Of a stretch of DNA of 64,000 nucleotides, positions 24,126 through 34,178 are shown in pieces (the first letter of the stretch is position 1; every line of letters begins with the position of its first letter). The stretch spans positions 2,914,001-2,978,000 of the forward strand of contig NZ_CP063812.1 in assembly GCF_015277855.1 (NCBI RefSeq), in the 5' to 3' direction. Below the pieces are notes generated by a model. That model saw nothing but the letters and a program-made list of their open reading frames with translations. It was not told the origin of the DNA and ran no database searches. Made by a program: the position numbers and the translations under genes. Source of the stretch: Microbacterium cremeum. Lineage in GTDB: Bacteria > Actinomycetota > Actinomycetes > Actinomycetales > Microbacteriaceae.

Positions 24126-24141
24126 GTAATCATTCGATTAC
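24126..24141. promoter_or_regulatory. TetR operator O2
   Basis: GTAATCATTCGATTAC has the same half-sites as O1, centred 24 bp further on, between the -10 box and the pump start codon. Confidence 0.8.
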
Positions 24142-24154
24142 TACCGGAGATCCC

Positions 24155-25630
24155 ATGACCACCTCGCCTCCTGCCCCGCCGGTCCGTCGCACCCGTCCGT
24201 TCGCCCTCGTGCTCGCCGCGGCATCCCTCCCGATGTTCATGGCCACGCTCGACAACCTCGTCATGACCAACGCGCTGCCGGTGCTGCACCGAGACATGGG
24301 CGCGAGCGTCGAAGAGCTGCAGTGGTTCGTGAACGCCTACACGCTGGCCTTCGCCGGCGCGATCCTCGTCGCCGCCGCGCTCGGCGACCGATTCGGCCGC
24401 CGCACCGTGTTCACCCTCGGCATCGGGCTGTTCGGCATCGGGTCGGTGCTCGCCGCCCTCAGCACCGATCCGGGCCAGCTCATCGCCGCCCGCGCGGTGC
24501 AAGGGCTCGGCGCCGCCGCCGTCATGCCCCTCTCCCTCGCACTCCTCAGCGGCGCCGTGCCCCGCGAGCGGCGCGCCCTGGCCATCGGCATCTGGGGAGG
24601 GATCTCCGGACTCGGCGTCGCCGTCGGTCCCCTCGTCGGCGGGGCCATCATGGAGGGCTGGAACTGGCAGGCGATCTTCTGGATCAACGTGCCCGTCGCC
24701 CTCATCGCCATCCCGCTCGCCCTCATGGTGCTGCGCAACGACTTCGGCGCACGCGCGCGCATCGACGTGCCCGGCGCGGTGCTCGCCGCGACCGGCGTGC
24801 TCGCGCTCGTCCACGCGATCGTGCGCGGCAACGACGACGGCTGGGAGTCGCTCGACGTCATCGCCGAGATCGCGCTCGGTGTGGTGCTCGTCGCCGCCTT
24901 CCTCGTGTGGCAGGCGCGCAGCAAGGCGCCGCTGATGCCGCTGCGCCTGTTCCGCGACCGCTCGTTCTCGATCACGAACGTCGTCGGGTTCGCGTTCAGC
25001 TTCGGCACGTTCGGCGCGGTCTTCCTGCTCATCCAGTACCTGCAGGTCGTCGGCGGCTCGTCGCCGCTCGAGGCCGCTGTGCAGACCACTCCCTGGACGC
25101 TCGCGCCCATGTTCGTCGCGCCGATCGCGGGCATGCTCGCACCGCGCGTCGGCACGCGCGTTCTGCTCGTGGTCGGACTCGCGCTGCAGGGCGCCGCGCT
25201 CACGTGGATCGCCACCGTGATGTCGACCGAGGTCGACTACCCCGCGCTCATCGCGCCGTTCATCATGGCCGGCGTCGGCATGGCGCTCGTCTTCGCCCCG
25301 TCGGCGACCGCGCTCCTAGCCACCCTCGGACTCGTCGACCACGCGAAGGCCTCCGGGGTGAACTCCACGGTCCGCGAGCTCGGCGTCGCCCTCGGCACCG
25401 CGGTGATGACGGCGATCTTCGTCGGCGCGGGCGGCGAGCTCCTGCCCGACCTGTACGTCGACGCCGCACGCCCGGCGGTCTTCACCGGCGCCGCCGTGCT
25501 CTTCGCTGCGACGGTGGTCGCGCTCTGGCTTCCGGCAGGACGGTCTTCGACGACGACGGATGCCTCGGCCGAGGCATCCGTCATCTCCGGCGAATCCGCG
25601 CCCGAGCCCGAGCCCGTCGGCGCCCGCTGA
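24155..25630 (+). CDS. MFS transporter, DHA2 (EmrB/QacA) type
   Basis: This 491-residue proton-driven efflux pump of the cytoplasmic membrane has about 14 predicted helices. DHA2 signatures are visible: TLDNLVMTNALPVLHRD in helix 1, the motif A loop GDRFGRRTVF, and motif C with GPLVGGAIMEGWNWQAIFWINVP. An ACCGGAG ribosome site precedes the ATG. The last 15-20 codons include an inverted repeat (25555-25582) of GGATGCC arms translated as DASAEASV, so a terminator-like hairpin lies inside the coding region. Regulated by the divergent TetR. Substrates are probably hydrophobic drugs or cations; not determinable here. Confidence 0.93.
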   Translation: MTTSPPAPPVRRTRPFALVLAAASLPMFMATLDNLVMTNALPVLHRDMGASVEELQWFVNAYTLAFAGAILVAAALGDRFGRRTVFTLGIGLFGIGSVLAALSTDPGQLIAARAVQGLGAAAVMPLSLALLSGAVPRERRALAIGIWGGISGLGVAVGPLVGGAIMEGWNWQAIFWINVPVALIAIPLALMVLRNDFGARARIDVPGAVLAATGVLALVHAIVRGNDDGWESLDVIAEIALGVVLVAAFLVWQARSKAPLMPLRLFRDRSFSITNVVGFAFSFGTFGAVFLLIQYLQVVGGSSPLEAAVQTTPWTLAPMFVAPIAGMLAPRVGTRVLLVVGLALQGAALTWIATVMSTEVDYPALIAPFIMAGVGMALVFAPSATALLATLGLVDHAKASGVNSTVRELGVALGTAVMTAIFVGAGGELLPDLYVDAARPAVFTGAAVLFAATVVALWLPAGRSSTTTDASAEASVISGESAPEPEPVGAR

Positions 25631-25646
25631 CCGCCCCCTCACCCGG

Positions 25647-25703
25647 CGAGAACACGCGACAGCACCGCAGTACCGTCCGCGGAGGTGCTATCGCGTGTTC
25701 TCG
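25647..25703. terminator. Bidirectional terminator between MFS and TMEM175-like genes
   Basis: Twenty-base arms (CGAGAACACGCGACAGCACC at 25647-25666 and its near-complement at 25684-25703) surround a 17-nt loop. The stop codon of the convergent gene (25688) lies within the right arm. Confidence 0.8.
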
Positions 25704-26356
25704 TCGGGGACGGCGGGGTCCGAGGCGCCGGGTGCCGCCCGCCTGCCCTCGAGCAGCCTCGTCACCACGCCGTCGAGCGCGAACAGCAGGAACGCCGCTG
25801 AGCCGATCCACGGCGCGAGGACGACGGTGCCGGCCGAGATCACGAGGGCGCTGAGCGATCCGCGGCCCTGGGCGACGGCATCCGTCTCGCTCGTGCCGGT
25901 CATGAGCACGTCGCGGCGCCGGCGCGCCCAGCCCCACTCGAGCGTGCCGAGCAGGATCGCGAAGAAGAAGGTCACGGGCATCGCGAGACGCCCGGCCAGA
26001 TACGCCTCGTACTCGGTCGTGAGTCCGGTCGCGAAGGGCACCAGCACGATGAACAGCAGCCGCCCGCTGTTGAGCCACAGCATCATCGCGTCGACGCGCG
26101 CGATGTACTCGAACTGCCGGACGTGCACCATCCACAGCAGGCACAGCAGCACGAAGCTGAGCGCGAAGTTGAAGAACAGCTCGGCCATCCCGCCGAGCGC
26201 CGCCCACAGCTCGGCGTCGCTGTCGACCTTGCCCAGCTGATGCGTCGTGAGGTCGAGCACCAGCAGCGTCGCCGCGATCGCGAACACGCCGTCGGTGAAA
26301 GCCTCCAGGCGCAGCGTGCCCTGCGTCGCCGCCGGGTGCCGCCGCTGCCTGATCAC
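25688..26356 (-). CDS. TMEM175-family (DUF1211) potassium channel-like protein
   Basis: This 222-residue membrane protein carries the family hallmark in helix 1 (RLEAFTDGVFAIAATLLVLDL, core FTDGVFAIAATLL), which lines the ion pore in known bacterial TMEM175 channels. There are six hydrophobic helices, one TMEM175 repeat, so a tetramer would be needed. The charged cytosolic tail ends PDENTR within the shared terminator. The GTG start is 6 nt after a TAGCCT box, a leaderless start. Convergent with the efflux gene; no functional link is evident. Confidence 0.88.
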   Translation of the reverse strand: MIRQRRHPAATQGTLRLEAFTDGVFAIAATLLVLDLTTHQLGKVDSDAELWAALGGMAELFFNFALSFVLLCLLWMVHVRQFEYIARVDAMMLWLNSGRLLFIVLVPFATGLTTEYEAYLAGRLAMPVTFFFAILLGTLEWGWARRRRDVLMTGTSETDAVAQGRGSLSALVISAGTVVLAPWIGSAAFLLFALDGVVTRLLEGRRAAPGASDPAVPDENTR

Positions 26357-26362
26357 GACATC

Positions 26363-26368
26363 AGGCTA
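26363..26368 (-). promoter_or_regulatory. -10 box for leaderless TMEM175-like mRNA
   Basis: TAGCCT on the minus strand, 6 nt before the GTG at 26356. Confidence 0.5.
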
Positions 26369-26421
26369 GCGACCTCGCAGAACACGTCGGCGGAAGGCGC
26401 GGCATCCGTCGGCATTCGCGC

Positions 26422-28229
<1,808 letters not shown>

Positions 28230-29552
28230 GTGGGTCCTACGACTGTGACCACGAGACGTATCGCCGGAGTGCGCGCCGTCGTCGCACTGCTCGGGCTGCT
28301 GCTCGTCGCGTTCGGGCTGTTCGCCAGCGCGACGCCGGCGGCTGCCGACGACGACGATCCGTACCGCATCAGTGGCAATGTGCAGCTCGACGGCGAGCCG
28401 CTCGAAGGCGTCGTCCTCATCATCGACGGGCCGGGCGGTGAGCAGGAGGCCGAGACCGACGAGAACGGTCAATGGCGCGTCGGCGTTCCCGAGCGCGGCG
28501 AGACCTACGTGGTGACTCTCAACGAAGAGACGCTCCCCGAAGGCATCGCCGTCGTCGATCCCGAAGACGAGTCCCCCAACGTCAAGGAAGTCGTCGTGGG
28601 ACCGGGCGGACGCGTGAGCGTCAACTTCTTCATCGGCGAGGGCCAGCGCAACGTCACGAGCTTCTTCGACCAGCTCGTCCAGCGCCTCGTGCAGGGCGTC
28701 AGCTTCGGCCTCATGCTCGCCCTGGCGGCGATCGGCCTGACGCTGGTGTACGGCACGACGGGCATCTCGAACTTCGCCCACGGCGAGATGGTCACGTTCG
28801 GTGCGATCGCGGCGTATCTGCTGGTGACGCCTGCCAGCCTCGCGTTGCCGTGGTGGCTCGGCTATCCCGTCGCGGTCATCCTCAGCGCCCTGTTCGGCCT
28901 CGTGCTCGACATGATCCTGTGGAGACCGTTGCGACGACGACGAGTGGCGGTCGTGCAGCTGATGATCGTCAGCATCGGCCTCTCGCTCGCGCTGCGCTAC
29001 ATCTTCCAGCTGTTCATCGGCGGCGGTACTCTGCAGCTCCCGGGTTCGGCGGAGAACAAGATCCCGCTGTTCGGCTCGGTGCAGCTGAGCGTGGTCGACA
29101 TGATCTCGCTGGCCATCTCGATCGTGGTGATCGTCGCGTTCGCGCTGTGGCTGACGCGTTCCCGGATCGGCAAGGCGACGCGGGCGATCTCCGACAACCC
29201 GTCGCTCGCCGCCGCGTCCGGTATCGACGTCGACTCCGTCGTCCGCGTGGTGTGGATCGTCGCGGGCACGCTCGCGGGCCTCGCCGGCATCCTGTACGCG
29301 TACTACCGCCCGGGCATCAAGTGGGACATGGGCGCGCAGATCCTGCTGCTCATGTTCGCCGCGGTCGTCCTCGGCGGCCTCGGCACGGCGTACGGCGCGC
29401 TGGTCGGCGCACTGATCGTGGGCATCCTGGTGGAGGCGTCGAGCCTGTGGATCCCGGCCGACCTCAAGTACGCCAGCGCACTGTTCATCCTCATCGTGAT
29501 CCTGCTGTTCCGGCCACAGGGCATCTTGGGCCGACGCGAGCGGATTGGTTAG
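28230..29552 (+). CDS. livH: LivH-type branched-chain amino acid permease with extracytoplasmic N-terminal domain
   Basis: This is an ABC importer permease subunit. The last 290 residues are a normal LivH (NFAHGEMVTFGAIAAYL, GIDVDSVVRVVWIVAG, GLGTAYGALVGALIVG, LLFRPQGILG). Unusually, the protein begins with a signal sequence ending near TPAAADDDD, followed by about 100 residues that look like a carboxypeptidase-regulatory or Ig-like beta domain (YRISGNVQLDGEPLEGVVLI, TDENGQWRVGVPE, GPGGRVSVNFFI). The periplasm-facing domain may contact LivK or the cell wall; this is inference. A GGAGG box lies 4 nt before GTG 28230. First of livHMGF. Confidence 0.93.
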   Translation: MGPTTVTTRRIAGVRAVVALLGLLLVAFGLFASATPAAADDDDPYRISGNVQLDGEPLEGVVLIIDGPGGEQEAETDENGQWRVGVPERGETYVVTLNEETLPEGIAVVDPEDESPNVKEVVVGPGGRVSVNFFIGEGQRNVTSFFDQLVQRLVQGVSFGLMLALAAIGLTLVYGTTGISNFAHGEMVTFGAIAAYLLVTPASLALPWWLGYPVAVILSALFGLVLDMILWRPLRRRRVAVVQLMIVSIGLSLALRYIFQLFIGGGTLQLPGSAENKIPLFGSVQLSVVDMISLAISIVVIVAFALWLTRSRIGKATRAISDNPSLAAASGIDVDSVVRVVWIVAGTLAGLAGILYAYYRPGIKWDMGAQILLLMFAAVVLGGLGTAYGALVGALIVGILVEASSLWIPADLKYASALFILIVILLFRPQGILGRRERIG

Positions 29553-29562
29553 GGGCATACTC

Positions 29563-30543
29563 ATGGACTGGCTGCAGATTCTCTCCAACACCGCTTCCTC
29601 GATCCTGAGCCCGGCGACGATCGGGTACGCGCTGGCCGCGCTCGGCCTCGCGGTGCACTTCGGGTACGCGGGTCTGATCAACATGGGCATCGCGGGCTTC
29701 ATGGCCATCGGCGCCTACGGTTACGCGATCTCGATCCTCAGCTTCGGCCTGCCCTGGTGGGCGGGTGCGCTGATCGGTCTCGGCGCCGCGGCGATCTTCG
29801 CCCTGATCCTCGGCATCCCGACGCTTCGCCTCCGCGGCGACTACCTTGCGATCGTCACGATCGCGGCCGCCGAGGTCGTGCGCCTGCTGTTCCTCACGAC
29901 GGCGTTCGACTCCGTGACGGGCTCGGCCGACGGCTTGAGCGGCTACCACGCCAGCTTCCGCGCCTCGAACCCGATCCCGAGCGGCAGCTACGGCTTCGGC
30001 CCGTGGACGTACAACGAGACCGGCTGGTGGGTGCGCATCATGGGCCTGGTCACCCTCGGGATCGCCGTGCTGGTGGTCTGGATGCTGACCCACAGCCCGT
30101 GGGGCCGCACCCTCAAGGGCATCCGTGAAGACGAGGACGCGGTGCGCTCGCTCGGCAAGAACGTCTTCTCGTACAAGATGCAGGCACTGGTGCTCGGCGG
30201 CGTCCTCGCCGCCGCCGGAGGCGTCGTATATGCGCTCCCCTCCGCGGTCAGCCCCGGCGTCTACGTCACCTCCCTCACGTTCTTCGTGTGGACGGCGCTC
30301 CTCCTCGGCGGTGCGGCGACGGTCTTCGGTCCGCTCCTCGGCTCGCTCATCTTCTGGGCGCTGCAGACGTTCCTCTCGAACGTCCTTCCCGCGCTGGCAT
30401 CGGCGGGCTGGCTGTTCGGGCTCTCGCAGATCCAGGCGAGCACGCTCCGCTTCATCCTCGTGGGCGTCGCGCTCATGCTGCTCGTGATCTTCATGCCTCA
30501 GGGTCTCCTGGGCAACAAGAAGGAGCTGACCTTTGTCAAGTAA
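29563..30543 (+). CDS. livM: LivM-type branched-chain amino acid permease
   Basis: This is the second permease subunit, 326 residues and about ten hydrophobic helices. LivM motifs: INMGIAGFMAIGAYGYA, IPTLRLRGDYLAIVTIAAAEV and the EAA-like loop GRTLKGIREDEDAVRSLGKN that docks on the ATPases. I chose the ATG at 29563, with AGGGG about 8 nt upstream, over an in-frame start at 29545 that overlaps livH. The C-terminal LGNKKELTFVK overlaps the livG start by 11 bases, indicating coupling. Confidence 0.94.
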   Translation: MDWLQILSNTASSILSPATIGYALAALGLAVHFGYAGLINMGIAGFMAIGAYGYAISILSFGLPWWAGALIGLGAAAIFALILGIPTLRLRGDYLAIVTIAAAEVVRLLFLTTAFDSVTGSADGLSGYHASFRASNPIPSGSYGFGPWTYNETGWWVRIMGLVTLGIAVLVVWMLTHSPWGRTLKGIREDEDAVRSLGKNVFSYKMQALVLGGVLAAAGGVVYALPSAVSPGVYVTSLTFFVWTALLLGGAATVFGPLLGSLIFWALQTFLSNVLPALASAGWLFGLSQIQASTLRFILVGVALMLLVIFMPQGLLGNKKELTFVK

Positions 30544-31564
30544 CAGCACGCCCTCCAACGGCGCCACGAGCGAGGCCCCGCCGAGCACGGGGGCCGCTCC
30601 GGTCGCCCGTCCGAAGACGACAGGGCTCCACGTCGGCGACGCCGTCCCCGGCGTCGCCAAGGTCGACCCGATCATCGTGGCCGACGGCATCCACCGCGCG
30701 TTCGGCGGCGTCACCGCCGTCGACGTCGAGCATCTCGAGGTGCCGCGGGGTGCGATCACCGCCCTCATCGGCCCGAACGGTGCGGGCAAGACGACGCTGT
30801 TCAACCTGCTGACGGGCTTCGACCGCCCCGACCACGGCACCTGGACCTTCGACGGCAAGTCGCTGTCGGGCGTGCCCGCGTACAAGGTGGCCCGTATGGG
30901 CCTGGTCCGCACGTTCCAGCTCACCAAGGCCCTGGGCCTGCTCACGGTGATGGACAACATGAAGCTCGGCGCGACGGGCCAGCGAGGCGAGAAGTTCTGG
31001 GCCAGCCTCATCCCGGCGCTGTGGCGGACGCAGGATGCCGACATCGAAGACCGCGCGATGCTGCTGCTGAAGAAGTTCAAGCTCGACGCCAAGGCCGACG
31101 ACTTCGCCGCGAGTCTCTCGGGCGGACAGCGCAAGCTGCTCGAGATGGCGCGTTCGCTCATGACCGAGCCGACGCTCGTCATGCTCGACGAGCCGATGGC
31201 CGGCGTGAACCCGGCCCTCACCCAGTCCCTCCTCGACAAGATCCTCGATCTGAAGGACGAGGGCATGACCGTGCTCTTCGTCGAGCACGACATGCACATG
31301 GTGCGCCACATCGCCGACTGGGTCGTGGTGATGGCCGAGGGCAAGATCGTGGCGGAGGGCGACCCCGAGTCCGTGATGAAGAACCCGGCCGTGATCGACG
31401 CCTACCTCGGCGCCCACCAGGAGCTCGACCTCGGCGTCGTGACGGGCCGCATCGCCGTCATCGAGGCCGATCCGACGACGGATGCCGCGGCCTCTGCGGC
31501 GGCCGACGCCGATGTCCTCGTCGACCAGGGCATCGCCGAAGAAGAACAGGAGGACGGCAAGTGA
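30533..31564 (+). CDS. livG: LivG-type ABC ATPase
   Basis: This ATP-hydrolysing subunit of the branched-chain amino acid importer is 343 residues long. It has Walker A GPNGAGKTT, signature LSGGQRKLLE, Walker B MLDEPMAG and H-loop EHDMHMV. LivG-specific FQLTKALGLLTVMDN follows the Q-loop. It carries two additions beyond the family core: a 45-residue Ser/Thr/Pro-rich N-terminus and a 50-residue acidic C-terminus ending EEEQEDGK. The start is a TTG (30533), supported by AAGGAG 7 nt upstream and the overlap with livM. Confidence 0.94.
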   Translation: MSSNSTPSNGATSEAPPSTGAAPVARPKTTGLHVGDAVPGVAKVDPIIVADGIHRAFGGVTAVDVEHLEVPRGAITALIGPNGAGKTTLFNLLTGFDRPDHGTWTFDGKSLSGVPAYKVARMGLVRTFQLTKALGLLTVMDNMKLGATGQRGEKFWASLIPALWRTQDADIEDRAMLLLKKFKLDAKADDFAASLSGGQRKLLEMARSLMTEPTLVMLDEPMAGVNPALTQSLLDKILDLKDEGMTVLFVEHDMHMVRHIADWVVVMAEGKIVAEGDPESVMKNPAVIDAYLGAHQELDLGVVTGRIAVIEADPTTDAAASAAADADVLVDQGIAEEEQEDGK

Positions 31565-32301
31565 CCGCTCCCACCGCCACCGGAACCCCCGTCGTCCTCA
31601 TCGACGAGGTCCACGCGGGCTACCTGCCCGGCGTGAACATCCTCAACGGCTGCAGTCTCGTCGCCCACCAGGGCGAGCTCATCGGCATCATCGGCCCGAA
31701 CGGCGCCGGCAAGTCGACCCTGCTGAAGGCGATCTTCGGGCAGGTGAACATCCGCAGCGGCACGATCTCGCTCGAGGGCGAAGACATCACCGGCCTCCGG
31801 GCGAACAAGCTCGTCGCGCGCGGCGTCGGCATGATCCCGCAGAACAACAACGTCTTCCCGAGCCTGACGATCGAAGAGAACCTGCAGATGGGGCTGTACC
31901 AGCGGCCCGGCATCTACAAGGAGCGCCTCGAGTTCGTCACCGGCATCTTCTCGGAGCTCGGCAAGCGCCTCAAGCAGCGCGCCGGCTCGCTCTCGGGCGG
32001 TGAGCGCCAGATGGTCGCGATGAGCCGTGCGCTCATGATGGACCCGAAGGTGCTGCTCCTCGACGAGCCCTCGGCCGGACTGTCGCCCGTGCGGCAGGAC
32101 GAGGCGTTCATCCGCGTCTCCGAGATCAACAAGGCCGGCGTGACCTGCATCATGGTCGAGCAGAACGCACGTCGCTGCCTGCAGATCTGCGACCGCGGCT
32201 ACGTGCTCGACCAGGGCCGCGACGCCTACACCGGCTCGGGCCGCGAGCTGCTGGGCGACCCGAAGGTCACCGAGTTGTACCTGGGGACGCTGGGCAAGTA
32301 G
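31561..32301 (+). CDS. livF: LivF-type ABC ATPase
   Basis: This second ATPase of the importer has 246 residues, with GPNGAGKST, the Q-loop stretch IPQNNNVFPSLTIEENL, LSGGERQMVAMSRAL, LLLDEPSAGL and the LivF-type switch region VEQNARRCL. The GTG start at 31561 overlaps the livG stop as GTGA and follows an AGGAGG box. Frames extending further upstream are shadows of livG. Two terminator hairpins follow, separating it from convergent livK. Confidence 0.95.
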   Translation: MTAPTATGTPVVLIDEVHAGYLPGVNILNGCSLVAHQGELIGIIGPNGAGKSTLLKAIFGQVNIRSGTISLEGEDITGLRANKLVARGVGMIPQNNNVFPSLTIEENLQMGLYQRPGIYKERLEFVTGIFSELGKRLKQRAGSLSGGERQMVAMSRALMMDPKVLLLDEPSAGLSPVRQDEAFIRVSEINKAGVTCIMVEQNARRCLQICDRGYVLDQGRDAYTGSGRELLGDPKVTELYLGTLGK

Positions 32302-32313
32302 CCCGCACGCCTC

Positions 32314-32353
32314 GCGAAGCGGGGGCGGATGCCACGGCATCCACCCCCGCTTC
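32314..32353. terminator. Terminator of livHMGF
   Basis: CGAAGCGGGGGCGGATGCC pairs with GGCATCCACCCCCGCTTCG around ACGG or less. The inner arms are again GGATGCC/GGCATCC. Confidence 0.8.
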
Positions 32354-32403
32354 GCTGCTGTGCGGGCGTCCCGCCGTGGCGCGTGCCGCGGCCGGGACAT
32401 ACG

Positions 32404-32437
32404 GAACGGCCCCGGGTCCGAGGACCCGGGGCCGTTC
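32404..32437. terminator. Terminator of livK
   Basis: GAACGGCCCCGGGTCC and its complement around GAG, just 3' of the livK stop codon. It is also readable on the plus strand, where it ends in TTCT. Confidence 0.85.
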
Positions 32438-32452
32438 TACGTCAGGAGACGA

Positions 32453-33730
32453 TCAGTCCTCGTAGGCGACGTAGGTGTTGTCGTCCACGAACTGGTAGAT
32501 GCCGATCGACGCCTCGGTCGGGTCGCCGACCTCGTCGAACGTGATCGGACCGGAGATGCCGTCGTAGTCGGCGACGCCCCCATCCACGATGATCTCGGCG
32601 CACTCGGCGTACGAGGTGCACTTCTCACCATCGCCCGAGCCGCCCGAGACCTCGATCAGCTTCTCAGCGATGTCGGCCGCGTCGGTCGAGCCCGCAGCGA
32701 GCGCGGCGAGTGCGAGGAGCACCGTCGCGTCGTACGACTCCGCCGCGTAGGTGAACTCGGTGAGCGGCTCGTCACCCTCCGACTCGACGAACGCCTGCAG
32801 GTCGTCGGTGAAGGTCGTGATCGCGTCGAGCGACAGGCCCGGGAACGTGCCCTTCGCGCCGGTCAGCGAGCCTGCGGGGAACTCGTCTCCGAAGTTGGCC
32901 AGGTTGCCGTCGACGAAGTACAGGTCTTCCGCGGGGAACTGTCCGAACAGGCTCGGGAGGATCGTCTTGACCTCTTCGAACGTGATCAGGGCGATCGCGT
33001 CGGGGTCGGCCGCGAGGACCTCCGAGATCTGCGCGTCGAAGCTCGTGTCACCCGTGTTGTAGGTGGGAGCCGCGACGACCTCGCCGCCGGCGCCCTCGAA
33101 CGCCTCGGTGACGTACTTGGCGAGGCCGGTGCCATACGAGTCGTTCAGGACGATCATGCCGAGCGTCTGGTGCCCGTCTTCGGCGATCAGGTTGCCGAGG
33201 ACCTCACCCTGGAGGACGTCGGAGGGCGCGGTACGGAAGTACAGCCCGTTGTCGTCGTAGGTGGTGAACGCGTCGGACGTGTTGGCCGGCGAGAACTGGA
33301 TGACGCCGGCGCCGGTCACCTGGTCGATGAACTGCAGCGACGTGCCCGACGACGCGGCGCCGATGATGGCCGACACGCCCTCGCCCAGCAGGCGGGGGAT
33401 CTCGGTCTCGTAGGCCTTGTTGTCGGTGTCGCCCGAGTCGCCGTACTCGACCTCGACGGTGAGGCCGGTGTCGTCGCTGACCTCGTTGATCTGCGCGACG
33501 GCATACGCAACGCCCGCTTCCTCGGGCGGGCCGAGGAATGCCAGGTTGCCGGTCTGCGGAAGCGCCGTGCCGAGGCTGAGGGTCATCTCCTCGGTCGGCC
33601 CGTTGTCGGTCGGTTCGTCGGTGCCGCCGGTGCCGCCGCCGGCACAGCCGGCGAGGACGAGGGCGCTGGCGCCGACGAGCGCCAGTCCACCGAGGACGGT
33701 GGTCTTGCGCGAGCGGGTGAAGACGCTCAT
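32453..33730 (-). CDS. livK: Branched-chain amino acid-binding lipoprotein
   Basis: This is an extracytoplasmic receptor that delivers leucine, isoleucine, valine or related compounds to the LivHMGF permease. The 425-residue protein has a lipoprotein signal with lipobox LVLAGC (Cys29), a Gly/Thr/Asp-rich linker and a Peripla_BP_6 type I fold (LSLGTALPQTGNLAFLGPPEEAG start, IIGAASSGTS, FSPANTSDAF, LNDSYGTG, TYAAESYDATVLLALAAL). AAGGAG lies 5 nt upstream of the ATG. It is transcribed towards livF rather than within the operon, with its own promoter, as expected for a receptor needed in excess. Confidence 0.95.
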   Translation of the reverse strand: MSVFTRSRKTTVLGGLALVGASALVLAGCAGGGTGGTDEPTDNGPTEEMTLSLGTALPQTGNLAFLGPPEEAGVAYAVAQINEVSDDTGLTVEVEYGDSGDTDNKAYETEIPRLLGEGVSAIIGAASSGTSLQFIDQVTGAGVIQFSPANTSDAFTTYDDNGLYFRTAPSDVLQGEVLGNLIAEDGHQTLGMIVLNDSYGTGLAKYVTEAFEGAGGEVVAAPTYNTGDTSFDAQISEVLAADPDAIALITFEEVKTILPSLFGQFPAEDLYFVDGNLANFGDEFPAGSLTGAKGTFPGLSLDAITTFTDDLQAFVESEGDEPLTEFTYAAESYDATVLLALAALAAGSTDAADIAEKLIEVSGGSGDGEKCTSYAECAEIIVDGGVADYDGISGPITFDEVGDPTEASIGIYQFVDDNTYVAYED

Positions 33731-33888
33731 GTTGCTCCTTGCTGTGGGTGTACGCGGTCGGCTCGGGGACCGACTCAATGCCCTAAACCTAACCGCGGGA
33801 GGGGATTGTTTGTGTTGCTCTTCGTTAACGGTTTGTAACGCCGCGAGATCGGCGCTTCGCAGGTCGATGCGGTGCCGATCGGCCCCGC

Positions 33889-33905
33889 ATACCCCGGACG
33901 GGTAT
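33889..33905. promoter_or_regulatory. CsoR operator 1 (with -10 overlap)
   Basis: ATACCCCGGACGGGTAT is a CsoR-box palindrome. The adjoining TATAAG (33903-33908) is the likely -10 of the copZ promoter, so bound CsoR would block polymerase. Confidence 0.75.
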
Positions 33906-33919
33906 AAGCTGAAGGCGGC

Positions 33920-33936
33920 GTACCCCGAGGGGGTAT
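33920..33936. promoter_or_regulatory. CsoR operator 2
   Basis: GTACCCCGAGGGGGTAT is a second CsoR-type box, centred 31 bp from the first, in the copZ leader. The remaining gap 33731-33888 is AT-richer and contains CGTTAACGGTTTGTAACG (33823-33840), possibly a livK regulatory site. Confidence 0.75.
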
Positions 33937-33967
33937 CGTGAACCACGAGTCGAAAGGCCGGAGAATC

Positions 33968-34177
33968 ATGGCGGAGCAGCAGTACACGGTGACCGGAATG
34001 ACGTGCGGGCACTGCGAGGCATCCGTGCGTCGCGAGGTGTCGAAGCTCGCCGGCGTCGAGGACGTCCGGGTGAGCGCGGCCGCGGGCACCCTGACGATCG
34101 TCACGGCGGCGGACCTCGCCGACGACGCGGTCCTCGCGGCCGTCGACGAGGCCGGCTACGCGGCTGCGCGAGCCTGA
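33968..34177 (+). CDS. copZ: Copper chaperone CopZ
   Basis: This 69-residue heavy-metal-associated domain protein shuttles Cu(I) in the cytoplasm to the CopA ATPase. The GMTCGHC motif (Cys14 and Cys17) binds Cu(I); the beta-alpha-beta pattern and length are standard. The ATG is chosen for its GGAGA box about 4-5 nt upstream; a frame opening at 33938 lies in the operator-leader region. It is one base upstream of copA and is the first gene of copZ-copA-csoR. Confidence 0.95.
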   Translation: MAEQQYTVTGMTCGHCEASVRREVSKLAGVEDVRVSAAAGTLTIVTAADLADDAVLAAVDEAGYAAARA

Positions 34178-34178
34178 C

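Noticed and set aside
33938..33967. Earlier start for copZ
   Set aside because: It overlaps the leader just after the second CsoR box and adds residues not found in CopZ; the ATG at 33968 has its own ribosome site.
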